Source: Rhizobium sp.
Lineage (GTDB): Bacteria; Pseudomonadota; Alphaproteobacteria; Rhizobiales; Rhizobiaceae
Reading direction: 5' to 3'
Assembly: GCA_003527225.1 (NCBI GenBank)
Contig: DPXQ01000049.1
Coordinates: 1 to 15,959 of the forward strand
DNA: 15,959 nt
Shown in pieces: positions 7,501-15,504 of this stretch (position 1 is the first letter of the stretch; the number at the start of each line of letters is the position of its first letter). The notes below the pieces were generated by a model, which was not told the origin of the DNA, did not search any database, and was given only the letters and a program-made list of their open reading frames with translations. Both the position numbers and the translations under genes were made by a program.

Positions 7501-7518
7501 CTGGATTTCTCCAGGAGG
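7501..7518 (+). promoter_or_regulatory. hairpin overlapping the rimP ribosome binding site
   Basis: CTGGA (7501-7505), loop TTTC, TCCAG (7510-7514). The 3' arm covers the first two bases of the strong Shine-Dalgarno AGGAGG (7513-7518), which is 7 bases before the TTG start. It could modulate rimP translation; at 5 bp it is weak. Confidence 0.4.
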
Positions 7519-7525
7519 ATGACGA

Positions 7526-8143
7526 TTGTCGGAACATGTGCCGGCGCCGCAGGAACGCGAGCCGCGAATTATCACGGAAACGGGTCTGGATCGGCGCATT
7601 GCCGAAATCATTGAGCCTGTGCTGGTTGCCATGGGCTTCCGGCTTGTGCGGGCGCGTTTGATGAATCAGAACGGGCTCACGCTTCAGATCATGGCCGAAC
7701 GAGAAGACGGCACCATGACCGTCGAGGATTGTGAAGAAGTGTCCATGGCGATTTCGCCGGTTCTGGATGTCGACGATCCGGTCGATAAGGCTTATCATCT
7801 GGAAGTGTCGTCGCCGGGTATCGATCGCCCCATGGTGCGCAAGTCGGATTTCGAGCGTTGGCTGGGCCACCTGGTCAAATGCGAAACCTCGATTCTGGTC
7901 GACAACAGGAAACGATTCCGCGGAAAGATCGTGGAGGTCGACGCGGACGGCTTCACGATTGAACGCGATCAGGTTGCATACGGCGAGGAGCCCCGCGCGA
8001 CCATTCCGTTCAATGCGCTGGCGGAAGCAAAACTGATCCTGACCGACGATCTTATCCGCGATGCGCTGAGGGCTGACAAGGCGGCAAGAGCCAAGGCAGC
8101 CAATCAGAACGGCGACGAAGACGAAGAAACCTCGATAGACTAA
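7526..8143 (+). CDS. rimP: ribosome maturation factor RimP
   Basis: Needed for maturation of the 30S subunit, acting early in assembly of the 3' domain. 205 aa: N-terminal domain about 20-95 ([20 protein letters not shown], then [23 protein letters not shown]), the signature [13 protein letters not shown] (90-102), then the SH3-like C-terminal domain (about 105-180, [17 protein letters not shown]). An acidic tail ends the protein. The start is TTG at 7526: the ideally placed AGGAGG (7513-7518) points to it, and the nearby ATG at 7519 is in another frame. A rare start under a leader terminator and a small RBS hairpin suggests tight control. First gene of the rimP-nusA-ylxR-infB string. Confidence 0.94.
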   Translation: MSEHVPAPQEREPRIITETGLDRRIAEIIEPVLVAMGFRLVRARLMNQNGLTLQIMAEREDGTMTVEDCEEVSMAISPVLDVDDPVDKAYHLEVSSPGIDRPMVRKSDFERWLGHLVKCETSILVDNRKRFRGKIVEVDADGFTIERDQVAYGEEPRATIPFNALAEAKLILTDDLIRDALRADKAARAKAANQNGDEDEETSID

Positions 8144-8191
8144 CCGCCTTGAGGGCACGGCGCCCCGGCAGGAAGACGGAGACATAAGACA

Positions 8192-9796
8192 ATGGCAGTC
8201 AGTGCTAACCGGCTCGAGCTTTTGCAGATCGCTGATGCGGTCGCTCGCGAAAAGGTAATCGACCGCGAAATCGTGCTCGCCGCAATGGCCGACGCGATCC
8301 AGAAGGCGGCCCGCTCGCGCTACGGCTCTGAAACCAATATCCGTGCCGATATCAACTCGAAGACCGGCGAAATCCGGTTGCAGCGTCTTCTCGAGGTCGT
8401 CGAAACGGTCGAGGACTATTCGACCCAGATCTCGCTCGAACTTGCCCGTGACCGCAATCCTGAAGCCAAGATCGGCGACTTCATCGCCGATCTGCTGCCT
8501 CCGATGGACTTCGGCCGCATTGCCGCGCAATCGGCAAAGCAGGTCATCGTGCAGAAGGTACGCGAAGCCGAGCGCGACCGGCAGTATGACGAATTCAAGG
8601 ACCGCGTGGGCGAGATCGTCAACGGCAGCGTGAAGCGCGTAGAATATGGCAATGTGATCGTCGATCTCGGCCGTGGCGAAGGCATCATCCGCCGCGACGA
8701 GATGATTCCGCGCGAAGCCTTCCGCTATGGTGACCGGGTCCGCGCCTATGTGTATGACGTGCGCCGCGAACAGCGCGGGCCGCAAATATTCCTGTCGCGT
8801 ACGCATCCGCAGTTCATGGTGAAGCTGTTCACGATGGAAGTGCCGGAAATCTACGATGGCATCATCCAGATCAAGTCGGTTGCCCGCGATCCGGGTTCAC
8901 GCGCCAAGATCGCCGTGATTTCGAACGACAGCTCGATCGATCCGGTCGGTGCCTGCGTCGGTATGCGCGGCAGCCGCGTCCAGGCGGTCGTCGGAGAGCT
9001 GCAGGGCGAAAAGATCGACATCATTCCCTGGTCGCAGGATCCCGCCTCCTTCATCGTCAACGCATTGCAGCCGGCTGAAGTCTCCAAGGTCGTTCTCGAC
9101 GAGGATGCGGAGCGCATCGAGGTCGTGGTACCGGACGAGCAGCTTTCGCTCGCCATCGGTCGCCGCGGCCAGAATGTCCGCCTTGCCTCGCAGCTGACCG
9201 GCTGGGACATCGACATCATGACGGAGCAGGAGGAATCCGAGCGCCGGCAGAAGGAATTCAACGAGCGCACCAACCTCTTCATGGACGCGCTGGATGTCGA
9301 CGAGATGGTCGGCCAGGTACTCGCCTCCGAGGGCTTTGCCCAGGTGGAAGAGCTTGCTTATGTCGACCTCGACGAGATCTCCTCGATCGAGGGTTTCGAC
9401 GAGGACACTGCCCAGGAAATCCAGACGCGCGCCCGCGAATTCCTGGAAAAGATCGAAGCCGAAATGGACGCCAAGCGCAAGGATCTCGGTGTTTCCGACG
9501 ATCTGCGGCAGATCGACGGCATGACTTCGCAAATGATGGTCGCGCTTGGCGAAGACGGCATCAAGACGATGGAAGATTTTGCCGGCTGCGCCGCCGACGA
9601 TCTTGTCGGATGGGCGGAGCGCAAGGACGGCGAGACCAAGAAGTTCGAGGGGCTTTTCTCGAAACTCGACGTTTCGCGGGCCGAAGCCGAAAACATGATC
9701 GTTCAGGCGCGGCTTGCCGCCGGCTGGATCACGGAAGAAGATCTCGCGGCTCCTGCCGAAGAAGAAGTGGCAGAAGACGCCGGGCAGGCTGAATGA
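8192..9796 (+). CDS. nusA: transcription termination/antitermination factor NusA
   Basis: RNA polymerase-binding elongation factor that promotes pausing and hairpin termination and takes part in antitermination. 534 aa. Order: N-terminal polymerase-binding domain (1-130), S1 domain (about 137-200, [20 protein letters not shown]), KH1 with [19 protein letters not shown] (252-270), KH2 with [19 protein letters not shown] (320-338), and two C-terminal helix-hairpin-helix acidic repeats (about 365-425 and 440-512), ending in an acidic tail. ATG 8192 follows GGAGA (8178-8182). The stop overlaps the ylxR start (ATGA), implying translational coupling. As in E. coli, it may feed back on its own leader; the hairpin before rimP is the obvious target. 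Confidence 0.97.
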   Translation: MAVSANRLELLQIADAVAREKVIDREIVLAAMADAIQKAARSRYGSETNIRADINSKTGEIRLQRLLEVVETVEDYSTQISLELARDRNPEAKIGDFIADLLPPMDFGRIAAQSAKQVIVQKVREAERDRQYDEFKDRVGEIVNGSVKRVEYGNVIVDLGRGEGIIRRDEMIPREAFRYGDRVRAYVYDVRREQRGPQIFLSRTHPQFMVKLFTMEVPEIYDGIIQIKSVARDPGSRAKIAVISNDSSIDPVGACVGMRGSRVQAVVGELQGEKIDIIPWSQDPASFIVNALQPAEVSKVVLDEDAERIEVVVPDEQLSLAIGRRGQNVRLASQLTGWDIDIMTEQEESERRQKEFNERTNLFMDALDVDEMVGQVLASEGFAQVEELAYVDLDEISSIEGFDEDTAQEIQTRAREFLEKIEAEMDAKRKDLGVSDDLRQIDGMTSQMMVALGEDGIKTMEDFAGCAADDLVGWAERKDGETKKFEGLFSKLDVSRAEAENMIVQARLAAGWITEEDLAAPAEEEVAEDAGQAE

Positions 9797-10479
9797 ACAT
9801 GACCGGTGCGGCTGAAAAAGAGCCCGAGGACGATGGTCCGGAGGGTGAATCGAACGGCCGCATGTGCATCGTGACGCGGGAGAGCGGCTCGCCCGAGACG
9901 CTCATCCGCTTCGTCGCCGCTCCGGATGGCAAAATTGTGCCGGACCTGAAGCGCCAGCTTCCCGGTCGAGGTTGCTGGGTGACGGCGCATCGTGAACTGG
10001 TAGACAAGGCCGTGGCGAAGAAGCTCTTTGCCCGGGCCTTGAAAAGGGAAGTGAAGGCGGATGCCGATCTCGGCCAGACCGTCGACCGGCTCCTCGCCCA
10101 GCAGCTTGCCGGGATGATGAACCTGGCCCGCAAGGCGGGCCAGTTTGTTTCTGGTTCGGCGAAGGTCGAGGCGGCGGTCCGCAGTGGAGAGGCGCTCGCC
10201 GTCTTCCATTCGACGGATGCGGCGGCCGACGGTGTGAGAAAGATTGATCAGGCCCGCAAGGCCTGGCACCTCGGAATGGAGACCGACGCGGAGATTCTCG
10301 CCTTCCATCTCCTTTCGGGGGCTGAAATGGACGAACTGATGGGCCAGAATGCTTTTATCCATGCCGCAGCGCTTGCAGGACAGGCGGGTGAAGGTGTAGT
10401 GAAACGCGCAAACCTGCTCAAGGCGTATCGCGGCGGTGAGCCGCAAACGACGGGTGGCGCTGGCCAGCGACTACAATGA
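9793..10479 (+). CDS. ylxR: YlxR (DUF448) RNA-binding protein with L7Ae-like C-terminal domain
   Basis: 228 aa protein between nusA and infB. The N-terminal half carries the YlxR domain (about 22-90: GRMCIVTRESGSPETLIRFV, DGKIVPDLKRQLPGRGCWV). The C-terminal half (about 98-200) resembles L7Ae/L30e RNA-binding proteins: LLAQQLAGMMNLARKAGQFV, SGSAKVEAAVRSGEALAVF. In many bacteria these are two separate genes (ylxR and ylxQ/rplGA); here they are one polypeptide, a known alphaproteobacterial arrangement. The usual CxxC of YlxR (RTCIGCR-like) reads RMCIVTR, so the second cysteine is lost. It starts inside the nusA stop by a 4-base overlap. It probably binds RNA in transcription or ribosome work; the precise role is unknown. 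Confidence 0.9.
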   Translation: MNMTGAAEKEPEDDGPEGESNGRMCIVTRESGSPETLIRFVAAPDGKIVPDLKRQLPGRGCWVTAHRELVDKAVAKKLFARALKREVKADADLGQTVDRLLAQQLAGMMNLARKAGQFVSGSAKVEAAVRSGEALAVFHSTDAAADGVRKIDQARKAWHLGMETDAEILAFHLLSGAEMDELMGQNAFIHAAALAGQAGEGVVKRANLLKAYRGGEPQTTGGAGQRLQ

Positions 10480-10487
10480 TGCGGTTA

Positions 10488-10501
10488 CCGGCTTCAGCCG
10501 G
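10488..10501 (+). other. small hairpin in the ylxR-infB spacer
   Basis: CCGGC (10488-10492), loop TTCA, GCCGG (10497-10501), 8 bases after the ylxR stop. There is no T-run, so it is not called a terminator. It could be an mRNA processing or stabilising stem. The 101-base spacer shows no promoter I trust. Confidence 0.35.
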
Positions 10502-10580
10502 CCACTGCACCGATGAACAGGAATTGAACGGCGTGGTCTGATGTTTGGCATCCGGTCACGCTCGAAGGAACGGGAACGGA

Positions 10581-13253
10581 ATGACGGACAACAAAGACGA
10601 CAAGACACTCAGCGCACCGGGAAAGAAGACTCTCACCCTGAAACCATTGGGAGTGAGCCAAGGTACCGTGCGCCAAGATATGGGTCGCGGTCGAACCAAA
10701 GCCGTTGTAGTCGAGACGCGCAAGCGCCGGCTGCCCCGCCCGGAAGACGAGAAGGCGCCTATCTCTGTGCAGCCGACCCGCGCTCCAGAACCGGCAGCCC
10801 CCGCACCGGAGCAGCCTCGTGCCGCCGCTCCGGCACCGCGCATTCACCAGCCGGTCTCTCCGCAGCAACAGCGTTCGTCGCAACCACAGCAGCCGGCTCG
10901 CCAGGAGCGTCCGCGCGGCGCCGTGCTGCACGACCTGTCGGCCGGCGAGATGGAAGCCCGCCGCCGGGCACTGATGGAAGCGCAGGCCCGGGACATCGAG
11001 GAAGCCAAACAGCGCACGATTGATGAAGCACGTCGCAAGGTAGAGGAAGAAGAACGTCTCCGCCTCGAGGCCCAAGAAGCCGCCCGCCGGGCCGCCGAGC
11101 CTGCATCTGCCGAGCCCGCCGAAGATTTGTCGGTCGAAGCCGCCGCCGAACCTGCGGCTGCAGAGCAGCGCCCTGCCGTTCGGACCACGCCTGCAGCAGC
11201 GCCCGGTGCAGCGCAGCCGCCATTCAATCGTGGCCGCAAGCTGGCTGGAGACGAGGAAGAAGAACGCGGCGCTGCCCGTGGTGCTCCGGTACGCGGCAAG
11301 GTCGTTCGTCCGGAACCGGCCAAGGCCCCCGCCCGGCCGAAAACCGAAGAAGAACGCCGACGCGGCAAGTTGACGATCACCACGGTCGGAGTGGACGAAG
11401 AGGGCGGCCCGTCGCGTGGTCGGTCGCTTTCGGCCATGCGCCGCCGTCAGGAAAAATTCCGCCGCAGCCAGATGCAGGAGACCCGTGAAAAGGTCATGCG
11501 CGAGGTGATCCTGCCGGAAACAATCACCATCCAGGAACTGTCGCAGCGCATGTCCGAACGGGCAGTCGACGTCATCAAGTACCTGATGAAGGAAGGCCAG
11601 ATGATGAAGCCGGGCGACGTCATCGACGCCGACCTTGCCGAACTCATCGCCGGCGAATTCGGCCACACGGTCAAGCGTGTTTCGGAATCCGATGTCGAGG
11701 AAGGCATCTTCAACGTTGCTGACGACGAGGGTGAACTGGTTTCCCGTCCGCCTGTCGTAACCATCATGGGTCACGTCGACCACGGCAAGACCTCGCTGCT
11801 CGATGCCATCCGTAAAACCAGCGTCGTTTCCGGCGAGGCCGGCGGCATTACCCAGCATATCGGCGCCTATCAGGTCGAGCAGAACGGCCATAAGATCACT
11901 TTCATCGACACACCCGGCCACGCCGCTTTTACCGCGATGCGTGCCCGTGGCGCGCAGGCCACCGATATCGCCATTCTGGTGGTCGCGGCCGACGACAGCG
12001 TGATGCCGCAGACGATCGAGTCGATCAACCACGCCAAGGCGGCCAATGTGCCGATCATCGTGGCGATCAACAAGATCGACAAGCACGAAGCAAACCCGGA
12101 AAAGGTGCGCCAGCAGCTTCTGCAGCACGAAGTGTTCGTGGAATCCATGGGTGGCGAAGTGCTTGACGTCGAGGTTTCGGCCAAGACAGGCCTCAACCTC
12201 GACAAGCTGCTCGAAGCAATCCTCTTGCAGGCGGAAATCCTTGACCTGAAGGCCAACCCGAACCGCACGGCGGAAGGTACGGTCATCGAAGCGCAGCTCG
12301 ACCGTGGCCGCGGCTCGGTGGCGACCGTTCTGATCCAGAAGGGAACGCTGAAGCCCGGCCAGATCATCGTCGCCGGCGACCAGTGGGGCCGTGTGCGCGC
12401 GCTGGTCAACGACAAGGGAGAACACGTCAAGGAAGCGGGCCCCGCCATGCCGGTCGAAGTACTCGGCCTGTCCGGCACGCCCGCTGCCGGCGACCGCTTC
12501 GCCGTCGTAGAGAGCGAAAGCCGCGCCCGCGAAATCTCCGAATACCGCCAGCGTCTGGCGCGTGACAAGGCGGCTGCCCGCCAATCCGGTTCGCGCGGCT
12601 CGCTGGAACAGATGATGACGCAGCTTCAGACGGTTGGCGTGAAGGAATTCCCGCTGGTCATCAAGGGCGACGTGCAGGGCTCGATCGAGGCCATTGCAGG
12701 CGCGTTGGACAAGCTTGGAACGGACGAAGTCCGCGCCCGCATTGTGCATTCGGGCGCCGGCGGCATCACGGAGTCGGATATTTCACTCGCCGAAGCTTCC
12801 AGCGCCGCCATCATCGGCTTCAACGTCCGCGCCAATTCCCAGGCACGCCAGCTCGCCGAGCGTGAAGGCATCGAAATCCGCTACTACAATATCATCTACG
12901 ATCTGGTGGATGACGTGAAGGCGGCAATGTCGGGTCTTCTTTCTCCGGAGCGGCGCGAAACCTTCCTCGGCAATGCCGAGATCCTGGAAGTGTTCAACAT
13001 TACCAAGGTCGGCAAGGTCGCGGGTTGCCGCGTTGTCGAGGGCAAGGTCGAGCGTGGCGCAGGCGTCCGCCTGGTGCGCGACAACGTCGTCATCCACGAA
13101 GGCAAGCTCAAGACCCTCAAGCGTTTCAAGGACGAAGTGTCCGAAGTGCCGGTCGGTCAGGAATGCGGCATGGCCTTCGAGAATTACGAAGACATTCGCG
13201 CGGGCGACACGATCGAGTGTTTCCGCGTCGAACATGTGACCCGGACGCTCTGA
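10581..13253 (+). CDS. infB: translation initiation factor IF-2
   Basis: GTPase that places initiator tRNA on the 30S subunit and promotes 50S joining. 890 aa. The N-terminus ([32 protein letters not shown]) is the alphaproteobacterial IF-2-associated segment. A Pro/Ala/Gln-rich linker follows, then a charged helix (about 117-172, [20 protein letters not shown] onward) and an IF2_N-like segment (about 308-375). G motifs: G1 GHVDHGKT (397-404), G3 DTPGH (443-447), G4 NKID (497-500), G5 SAK (533-535). Domains II, III and the tRNA-binding C-terminus complete it. ATG 10581 is preferred: it matches the family N-terminus and has GAAGGA (10564-10569); an in-frame TTG at 10545 has neither. A long open frame antisense to it is a GC-bias artefact. 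A perfect palindromic terminator follows 27 bases after the stop. Confidence 0.96.
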   Translation: MTDNKDDKTLSAPGKKTLTLKPLGVSQGTVRQDMGRGRTKAVVVETRKRRLPRPEDEKAPISVQPTRAPEPAAPAPEQPRAAAPAPRIHQPVSPQQQRSSQPQQPARQERPRGAVLHDLSAGEMEARRRALMEAQARDIEEAKQRTIDEARRKVEEEERLRLEAQEAARRAAEPASAEPAEDLSVEAAAEPAAAEQRPAVRTTPAAAPGAAQPPFNRGRKLAGDEEEERGAARGAPVRGKVVRPEPAKAPARPKTEEERRRGKLTITTVGVDEEGGPSRGRSLSAMRRRQEKFRRSQMQETREKVMREVILPETITIQELSQRMSERAVDVIKYLMKEGQMMKPGDVIDADLAELIAGEFGHTVKRVSESDVEEGIFNVADDEGELVSRPPVVTIMGHVDHGKTSLLDAIRKTSVVSGEAGGITQHIGAYQVEQNGHKITFIDTPGHAAFTAMRARGAQATDIAILVVAADDSVMPQTIESINHAKAANVPIIVAINKIDKHEANPEKVRQQLLQHEVFVESMGGEVLDVEVSAKTGLNLDKLLEAILLQAEILDLKANPNRTAEGTVIEAQLDRGRGSVATVLIQKGTLKPGQIIVAGDQWGRVRALVNDKGEHVKEAGPAMPVEVLGLSGTPAAGDRFAVVESESRAREISEYRQRLARDKAAARQSGSRGSLEQMMTQLQTVGVKEFPLVIKGDVQGSIEAIAGALDKLGTDEVRARIVHSGAGGITESDISLAEASSAAIIGFNVRANSQARQLAEREGIEIRYYNIIYDLVDDVKAAMSGLLSPERRETFLGNAEILEVFNITKVGKVAGCRVVEGKVERGAGVRLVRDNVVIHEGKLKTLKRFKDEVSEVPVGQECGMAFENYEDIRAGDTIECFRVEHVTRTL

Positions 13254-13280
13254 GACCACCCACCCAATCGGAACAGGTGA

Positions 13281-13312
13281 CGGGCGCCGGAATTCCGGCG
13301 CCCGCTTTGTTT
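13281..13312 (+). terminator. perfect palindromic terminator between infB and rbfA
   Basis: Bases 13281-13304 form a perfect 24-bp palindrome (left arm CGGGCGCCGGAA, an EcoRI site at the centre), giving ten pairs and an AATT loop. CTTTGTTT (13305-13312) follows. It starts 27 bases after the infB stop and ends 14 bases before the rbfA start. It probably limits read-through from infB into rbfA-truB. Because the sequence is its own complement, it lacks strand polarity apart from the T-run, which favours the + strand. Confidence 0.78.
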
Positions 13313-13326
13313 AAGGCAAAACAGCT

Positions 13327-13740
13327 ATGACCAGACCAACCTCTTCCGCACCCTCCCAGCGCATGTTGCGCGTCGGCGAGCAGGTACGTGCGGCAATCAC
13401 TCAGGTCCTGCAGCGGGGCGAAGTTCGCGACGATCTGATCGAAAAGACCGTGATCTCGATTTCCGAGGTCCGCATGTCACCCGATCTGAAGATTGCCACG
13501 GCCTATGTGGCGCCCCTGGGTATTTCCGATCATACAGGAGTGATCGCGGCGCTGAACCGCAATGCGAAGTTCATACGCGGGCGCCTCGGCCCGCAGCTCA
13601 GGCAGATGAAATACATGCCGGAGGTGCGCTTCCGCGACGACACCAGCTTCGACAATTATCAGAAGATCGACGCCCTTTTGCGCTCTCCCGAAGTCCAGCG
13701 CGATCTGGGTGCGACCGACGTCGACGACGAACAAGAATAA
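13327..13740 (+). CDS. rbfA: ribosome-binding factor A
   Basis: 30S assembly and cold-adaptation factor that binds near helix 1/helix 45 of 16S rRNA. 137 aa. The KH-type core runs from about 10 to 118: [20 protein letters not shown] (10-29), [20 protein letters not shown] (42-61), [20 protein letters not shown] (about 91-110). The C-terminal tail is acidic. ATG 13327 fits the family start, though the ribosome site upstream (AAGGCAAAA) is weak. It follows the infB palindromic terminator closely, so expression depends on read-through or an internal promoter I could not see. truB begins 6 bases after its stop. Confidence 0.94.
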   Translation: MTRPTSSAPSQRMLRVGEQVRAAITQVLQRGEVRDDLIEKTVISISEVRMSPDLKIATAYVAPLGISDHTGVIAALNRNAKFIRGRLGPQLRQMKYMPEVRFRDDTSFDNYQKIDALLRSPEVQRDLGATDVDDEQE

Positions 13741-13746
13741 GGCACG

Positions 13747-14679
13747 ATGTCCAAACCTCGCAAACCGAAAGGCCGCCCGGTTTCTGGCTGGCTGATTCTC
13801 GACAAGCCGGTGGATTTCGGCTCGACGGAAGCCGTTTCCAAGATCAAGTGGCTATTCAATGCCCAGAAGGCCGGCCATGCCGGAACGCTCGATCCGCTGG
13901 CGTCCGGCATGCTGCCGATCGCCCTTGGCGACGCCACCAAGACCGTTCCCTATGTCATGGATGGCCGCAAGATCTATGAATTCACCGTGACCTGGGGCGA
14001 GGAACGCTCGACCGACGATCTCGAAGGCGAAGTGACGCAAAGCTCCGACGCCAGACCCGACGAGGACGCAATCCGGGCTCTCCTGCCGAAATACAGCGGC
14101 GTCATCAGCCAGGTCCCGCCGCAGTTCTCGGCCATCAAGATCGCGGGCGAGCGTGCTTACGATCTGGCACGCGAAGGCGAGACGGTGGATATTCCCTGCC
14201 GCGAAGTCGAGATCTTCCGGCTGACCCTGATTGCATGCCCGGACAAGAACCATGCACATTTCGAGGTGGAATGTGGCAAGGGCACCTATGTGCGCGCGCT
14301 TGCCCGCGATTTCGGCCGCGAACTCGGCTGCTTCGGGCATATCTCGGCGCTCCGGCGCAGCTTCGTTGCACCCTTCGCAGAAGAGACCATGGTTCCGCTT
14401 GCCGAGCTCGTGGCGCTGGAGACGATCGAGGACCGCGACGAGAGGCTTGCCGCGCTTGACGCCTACCTGATCGATACGGGCGAGGCCCTTTCCGGGCTAC
14501 CGCAGCTCGTGGTCACCGAAGATCAGGCGCACCGATTGAGGATGGGAAATCCGATCCTCGTGCGCGGGCGCGATGCGCCCGTTGCGACTGCAGACGCCTT
14601 TGCGACGGCGGGAGGCAAGCTCGTGGCGATCGGGGAGATCGGCGAGGGTGAGTTCCGCCCGAGACGGGTTTTCACCTGA
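13747..14679 (+). CDS. truB: tRNA pseudouridine(55) synthase TruB
   Basis: Makes pseudouridine-55 in the T-loop of tRNAs and also acts as a tRNA-folding chaperone. 310 aa, the usual length. Motif [19 protein letters not shown] (43-61) contains the catalytic aspartate D49. Also present: [20 protein letters not shown] (14-33), [20 protein letters not shown] (77-96), the [20 protein letters not shown] block, and [21 protein letters not shown]-terminal region matching TruB_C (about 245-310) follows. ATG 13747 is 6 bases after rbfA; TAAGG at 13738-13742 serves as a ribosome site spanning the rbfA stop. It is co-transcribed and probably translationally coupled with rbfA. Confidence 0.96.
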   Translation: MSKPRKPKGRPVSGWLILDKPVDFGSTEAVSKIKWLFNAQKAGHAGTLDPLASGMLPIALGDATKTVPYVMDGRKIYEFTVTWGEERSTDDLEGEVTQSSDARPDEDAIRALLPKYSGVISQVPPQFSAIKIAGERAYDLAREGETVDIPCREVEIFRLTLIACPDKNHAHFEVECGKGTYVRALARDFGRELGCFGHISALRRSFVAPFAEETMVPLAELVALETIEDRDERLAALDAYLIDTGEALSGLPQLVVTEDQAHRLRMGNPILVRGRDAPVATADAFATAGGKLVAIGEIGEGEFRPRRVFT

Positions 14680-14704
14680 GGCGGCGAGGCGCTGCAAACA
14701 AAGC

Positions 14705-14733
14705 TTCCAATTCCATGCCGAATGGTTTATAGG
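14705..14733 (+). promoter_or_regulatory. possible rpsO promoter
   Basis: TTCCAA (14705-14710) and TATAGG (14728-14733) are 17 bases apart. The -10 is good, the -35 poor. The start would be near 14740, inside the first stem of the rpsO leader, so either the start is slightly earlier or the stem is trimmed. Read-through from truB is an alternative source of rpsO mRNA. Confidence 0.4.
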
Positions 14734-14737
14734 CAGC

Positions 14738-14835
14738 CCAGCATGGCGGTCTGCCCGCCTGCTTTTTCATGGCCAATGCTGGACGACATCTCGGCATATG
14801 GCGGCTTCTTCTCCTGTTACCGAAAGGATCATACG
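14738..14835 (+). promoter_or_regulatory. folded rpsO leader, candidate S15 autoregulatory RNA
   Basis: CCAGCAT (14738-14744) pairs perfectly with ATGCTGG (14776-14782). Inside it GGCGG (14745-14749) pairs with CCGCC (14755-14759), leaving a 16-nt internal strand. Further down TCCT (14812-14815) can pair with AGGA (14825-14828), which covers the Shine-Dalgarno AAAGGA of rpsO. S15 is known to repress its own translation through leader structures in several phyla, including Rhizobium relatives; that this fold is such an element is inference. Confidence 0.5.
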
Positions 14836-15105
14836 ATGTCGATTACTGCCGAGCGCAAGGCTGCGCTGATCAAGGAATATGCCACCAAGGAAGGCGACAC
14901 CGGTTCGCCGGAAGTCCAGGTTGCAATCCTGACCGAGCGTATCAACAACCTGACCGAGCATTTCAAGGGCCACAAGAAGGATAACCATTCCCGCCGTGGC
15001 CTGCTGACGATGGTATCCACCCGTCGCTCGCTTCTTGACTATGTCAAGAAGAAGGATGAGGCCCGCTACGCGAAGTTGATCGCAAGCCTGGGCATTCGCC
15101 GCTAA
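14836..15105 (+). CDS. rpsO: 30S ribosomal protein S15
   Basis: Primary-binding ribosomal protein that contacts the three-way junction of helices 20-22 in 16S rRNA and forms an inter-subunit bridge. 89 aa, the standard length. [20 protein letters not shown] (22-41) and [16 protein letters not shown] (42-57) are the signature; the RNA-contacting residues H42, H46, D49 and S52 are all present. ATG 14836 has AAAGGA (14823-14828) 7 bases upstream, and homology starts exactly here ([12 protein letters not shown]). A longer in-frame reading from 14722 runs through the leader and has no family support. A strong terminator follows 6 bases after the stop. Confidence 0.97.
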   Translation: MSITAERKAALIKEYATKEGDTGSPEVQVAILTERINNLTEHFKGHKKDNHSRRGLLTMVSTRRSLLDYVKKKDEARYAKLIASLGIRR

Positions 15106-15111
15106 CCGCTT

Positions 15112-15150
15112 CCGGCGGGCTTTCCTTTGGGAAGCCCGCCGGCTTTCTTT
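15112..15150 (+). terminator. strong intrinsic terminator after rpsO
   Basis: CCGGCGGGCTTTCC (15112-15125), loop TTT, GGGAAGCCCGCCGG (15129-15142): 14 pairs with one T-G wobble, followed by CTTTCTTT (15143-15150). It begins 6 bases after the rpsO stop. It should end or reduce transcription before pnp, so pnp probably has its own promoter as well. Confidence 0.87.
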
Positions 15151-15504
15151 CGGGACTCGGGTTCCGATGGCCTTCAGAGAGCGATATCCGCGTTCTGGGG
15201 CTGACTGAATGGCAGGCCGGATGGGCCGGCACTGCCAAAGCCAACCGATGACCTGTCATGGGGCAGGATTGCCGGGTGCTTTCGCCAAAGTGATTTGGCA
15301 TGCGTGACGAGAGCAATGTTCAAAAAATGCTCTCGGACTGCGTGGGGCAAGTCCGCATCTTAAGTTCATTGTGAACAGATGCCACGCTCCCATGAAAAGC
15401 CTCCAGCTGTCTTGCCCGTGATGAGTCACCATTCTCACGGCCGTGGCCGGCATGCTCCCCGCGAGGGATCGTAGCGCCCGCGGCTCGTGGAAGAAGGACA
15501 AGAC
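15151..15504 (+). promoter_or_regulatory. 354-base pnp upstream region with several hairpins
   Basis: No gene is supported here. Four foldable elements were found. (a) TGGCAGGCCGG (15210-15220), loop ATGGG, CCGGC-A-CTGCCA (15226-15237): 11 pairs with one bulged A. (b) GCCAAA-GTGA-TTTGGC (15284-15299). (c) CGAGAGCA (15308-15315) with TGCTCTCG (15328-15335). (d) CGGACT (15334-15339) with AGTCCG (15350-15355), which shares two bases with (c). A short palindrome GTTCA-TTG-TGAAC lies at 15364-15376. No -35/-10 pair was convincing. In E. coli the pnp leader is cut by RNase III and used for PNPase autoregulation; these stems could serve the same end, by inference. Confidence 0.5.

Noticed and set aside
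10545..10580. Longer IF-2 starting at TTG 10545
   Set aside because: The 12 extra residues do not match the family; ATG 10581 matches the conserved N-terminus and has a ribosome site.
10494..12749. A 751-codon open frame antisense to infB
   Set aside because: It mirrors infB exactly, has no recognisable domain, and is what high GC3 codon use produces on the opposite strand. Similar antisense frames lie over dnaX (161-1354), rimP/nusA (7427-8806) and recR (3707-4381).
14722..14835. 38-residue N-terminal extension of S15
   Set aside because: S15 is about 89 residues throughout bacteria; ATG 14836 has its own ribosome site and the extension overlaps the structured leader.
15295..15324. TTGGCA as a -35 for pnp
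   Set aside because: The bases at the right distance (GTTCAA/TTCAAA) are poor -10 matches, and TTGGCA is part of the hairpin arm at 15294-15299.
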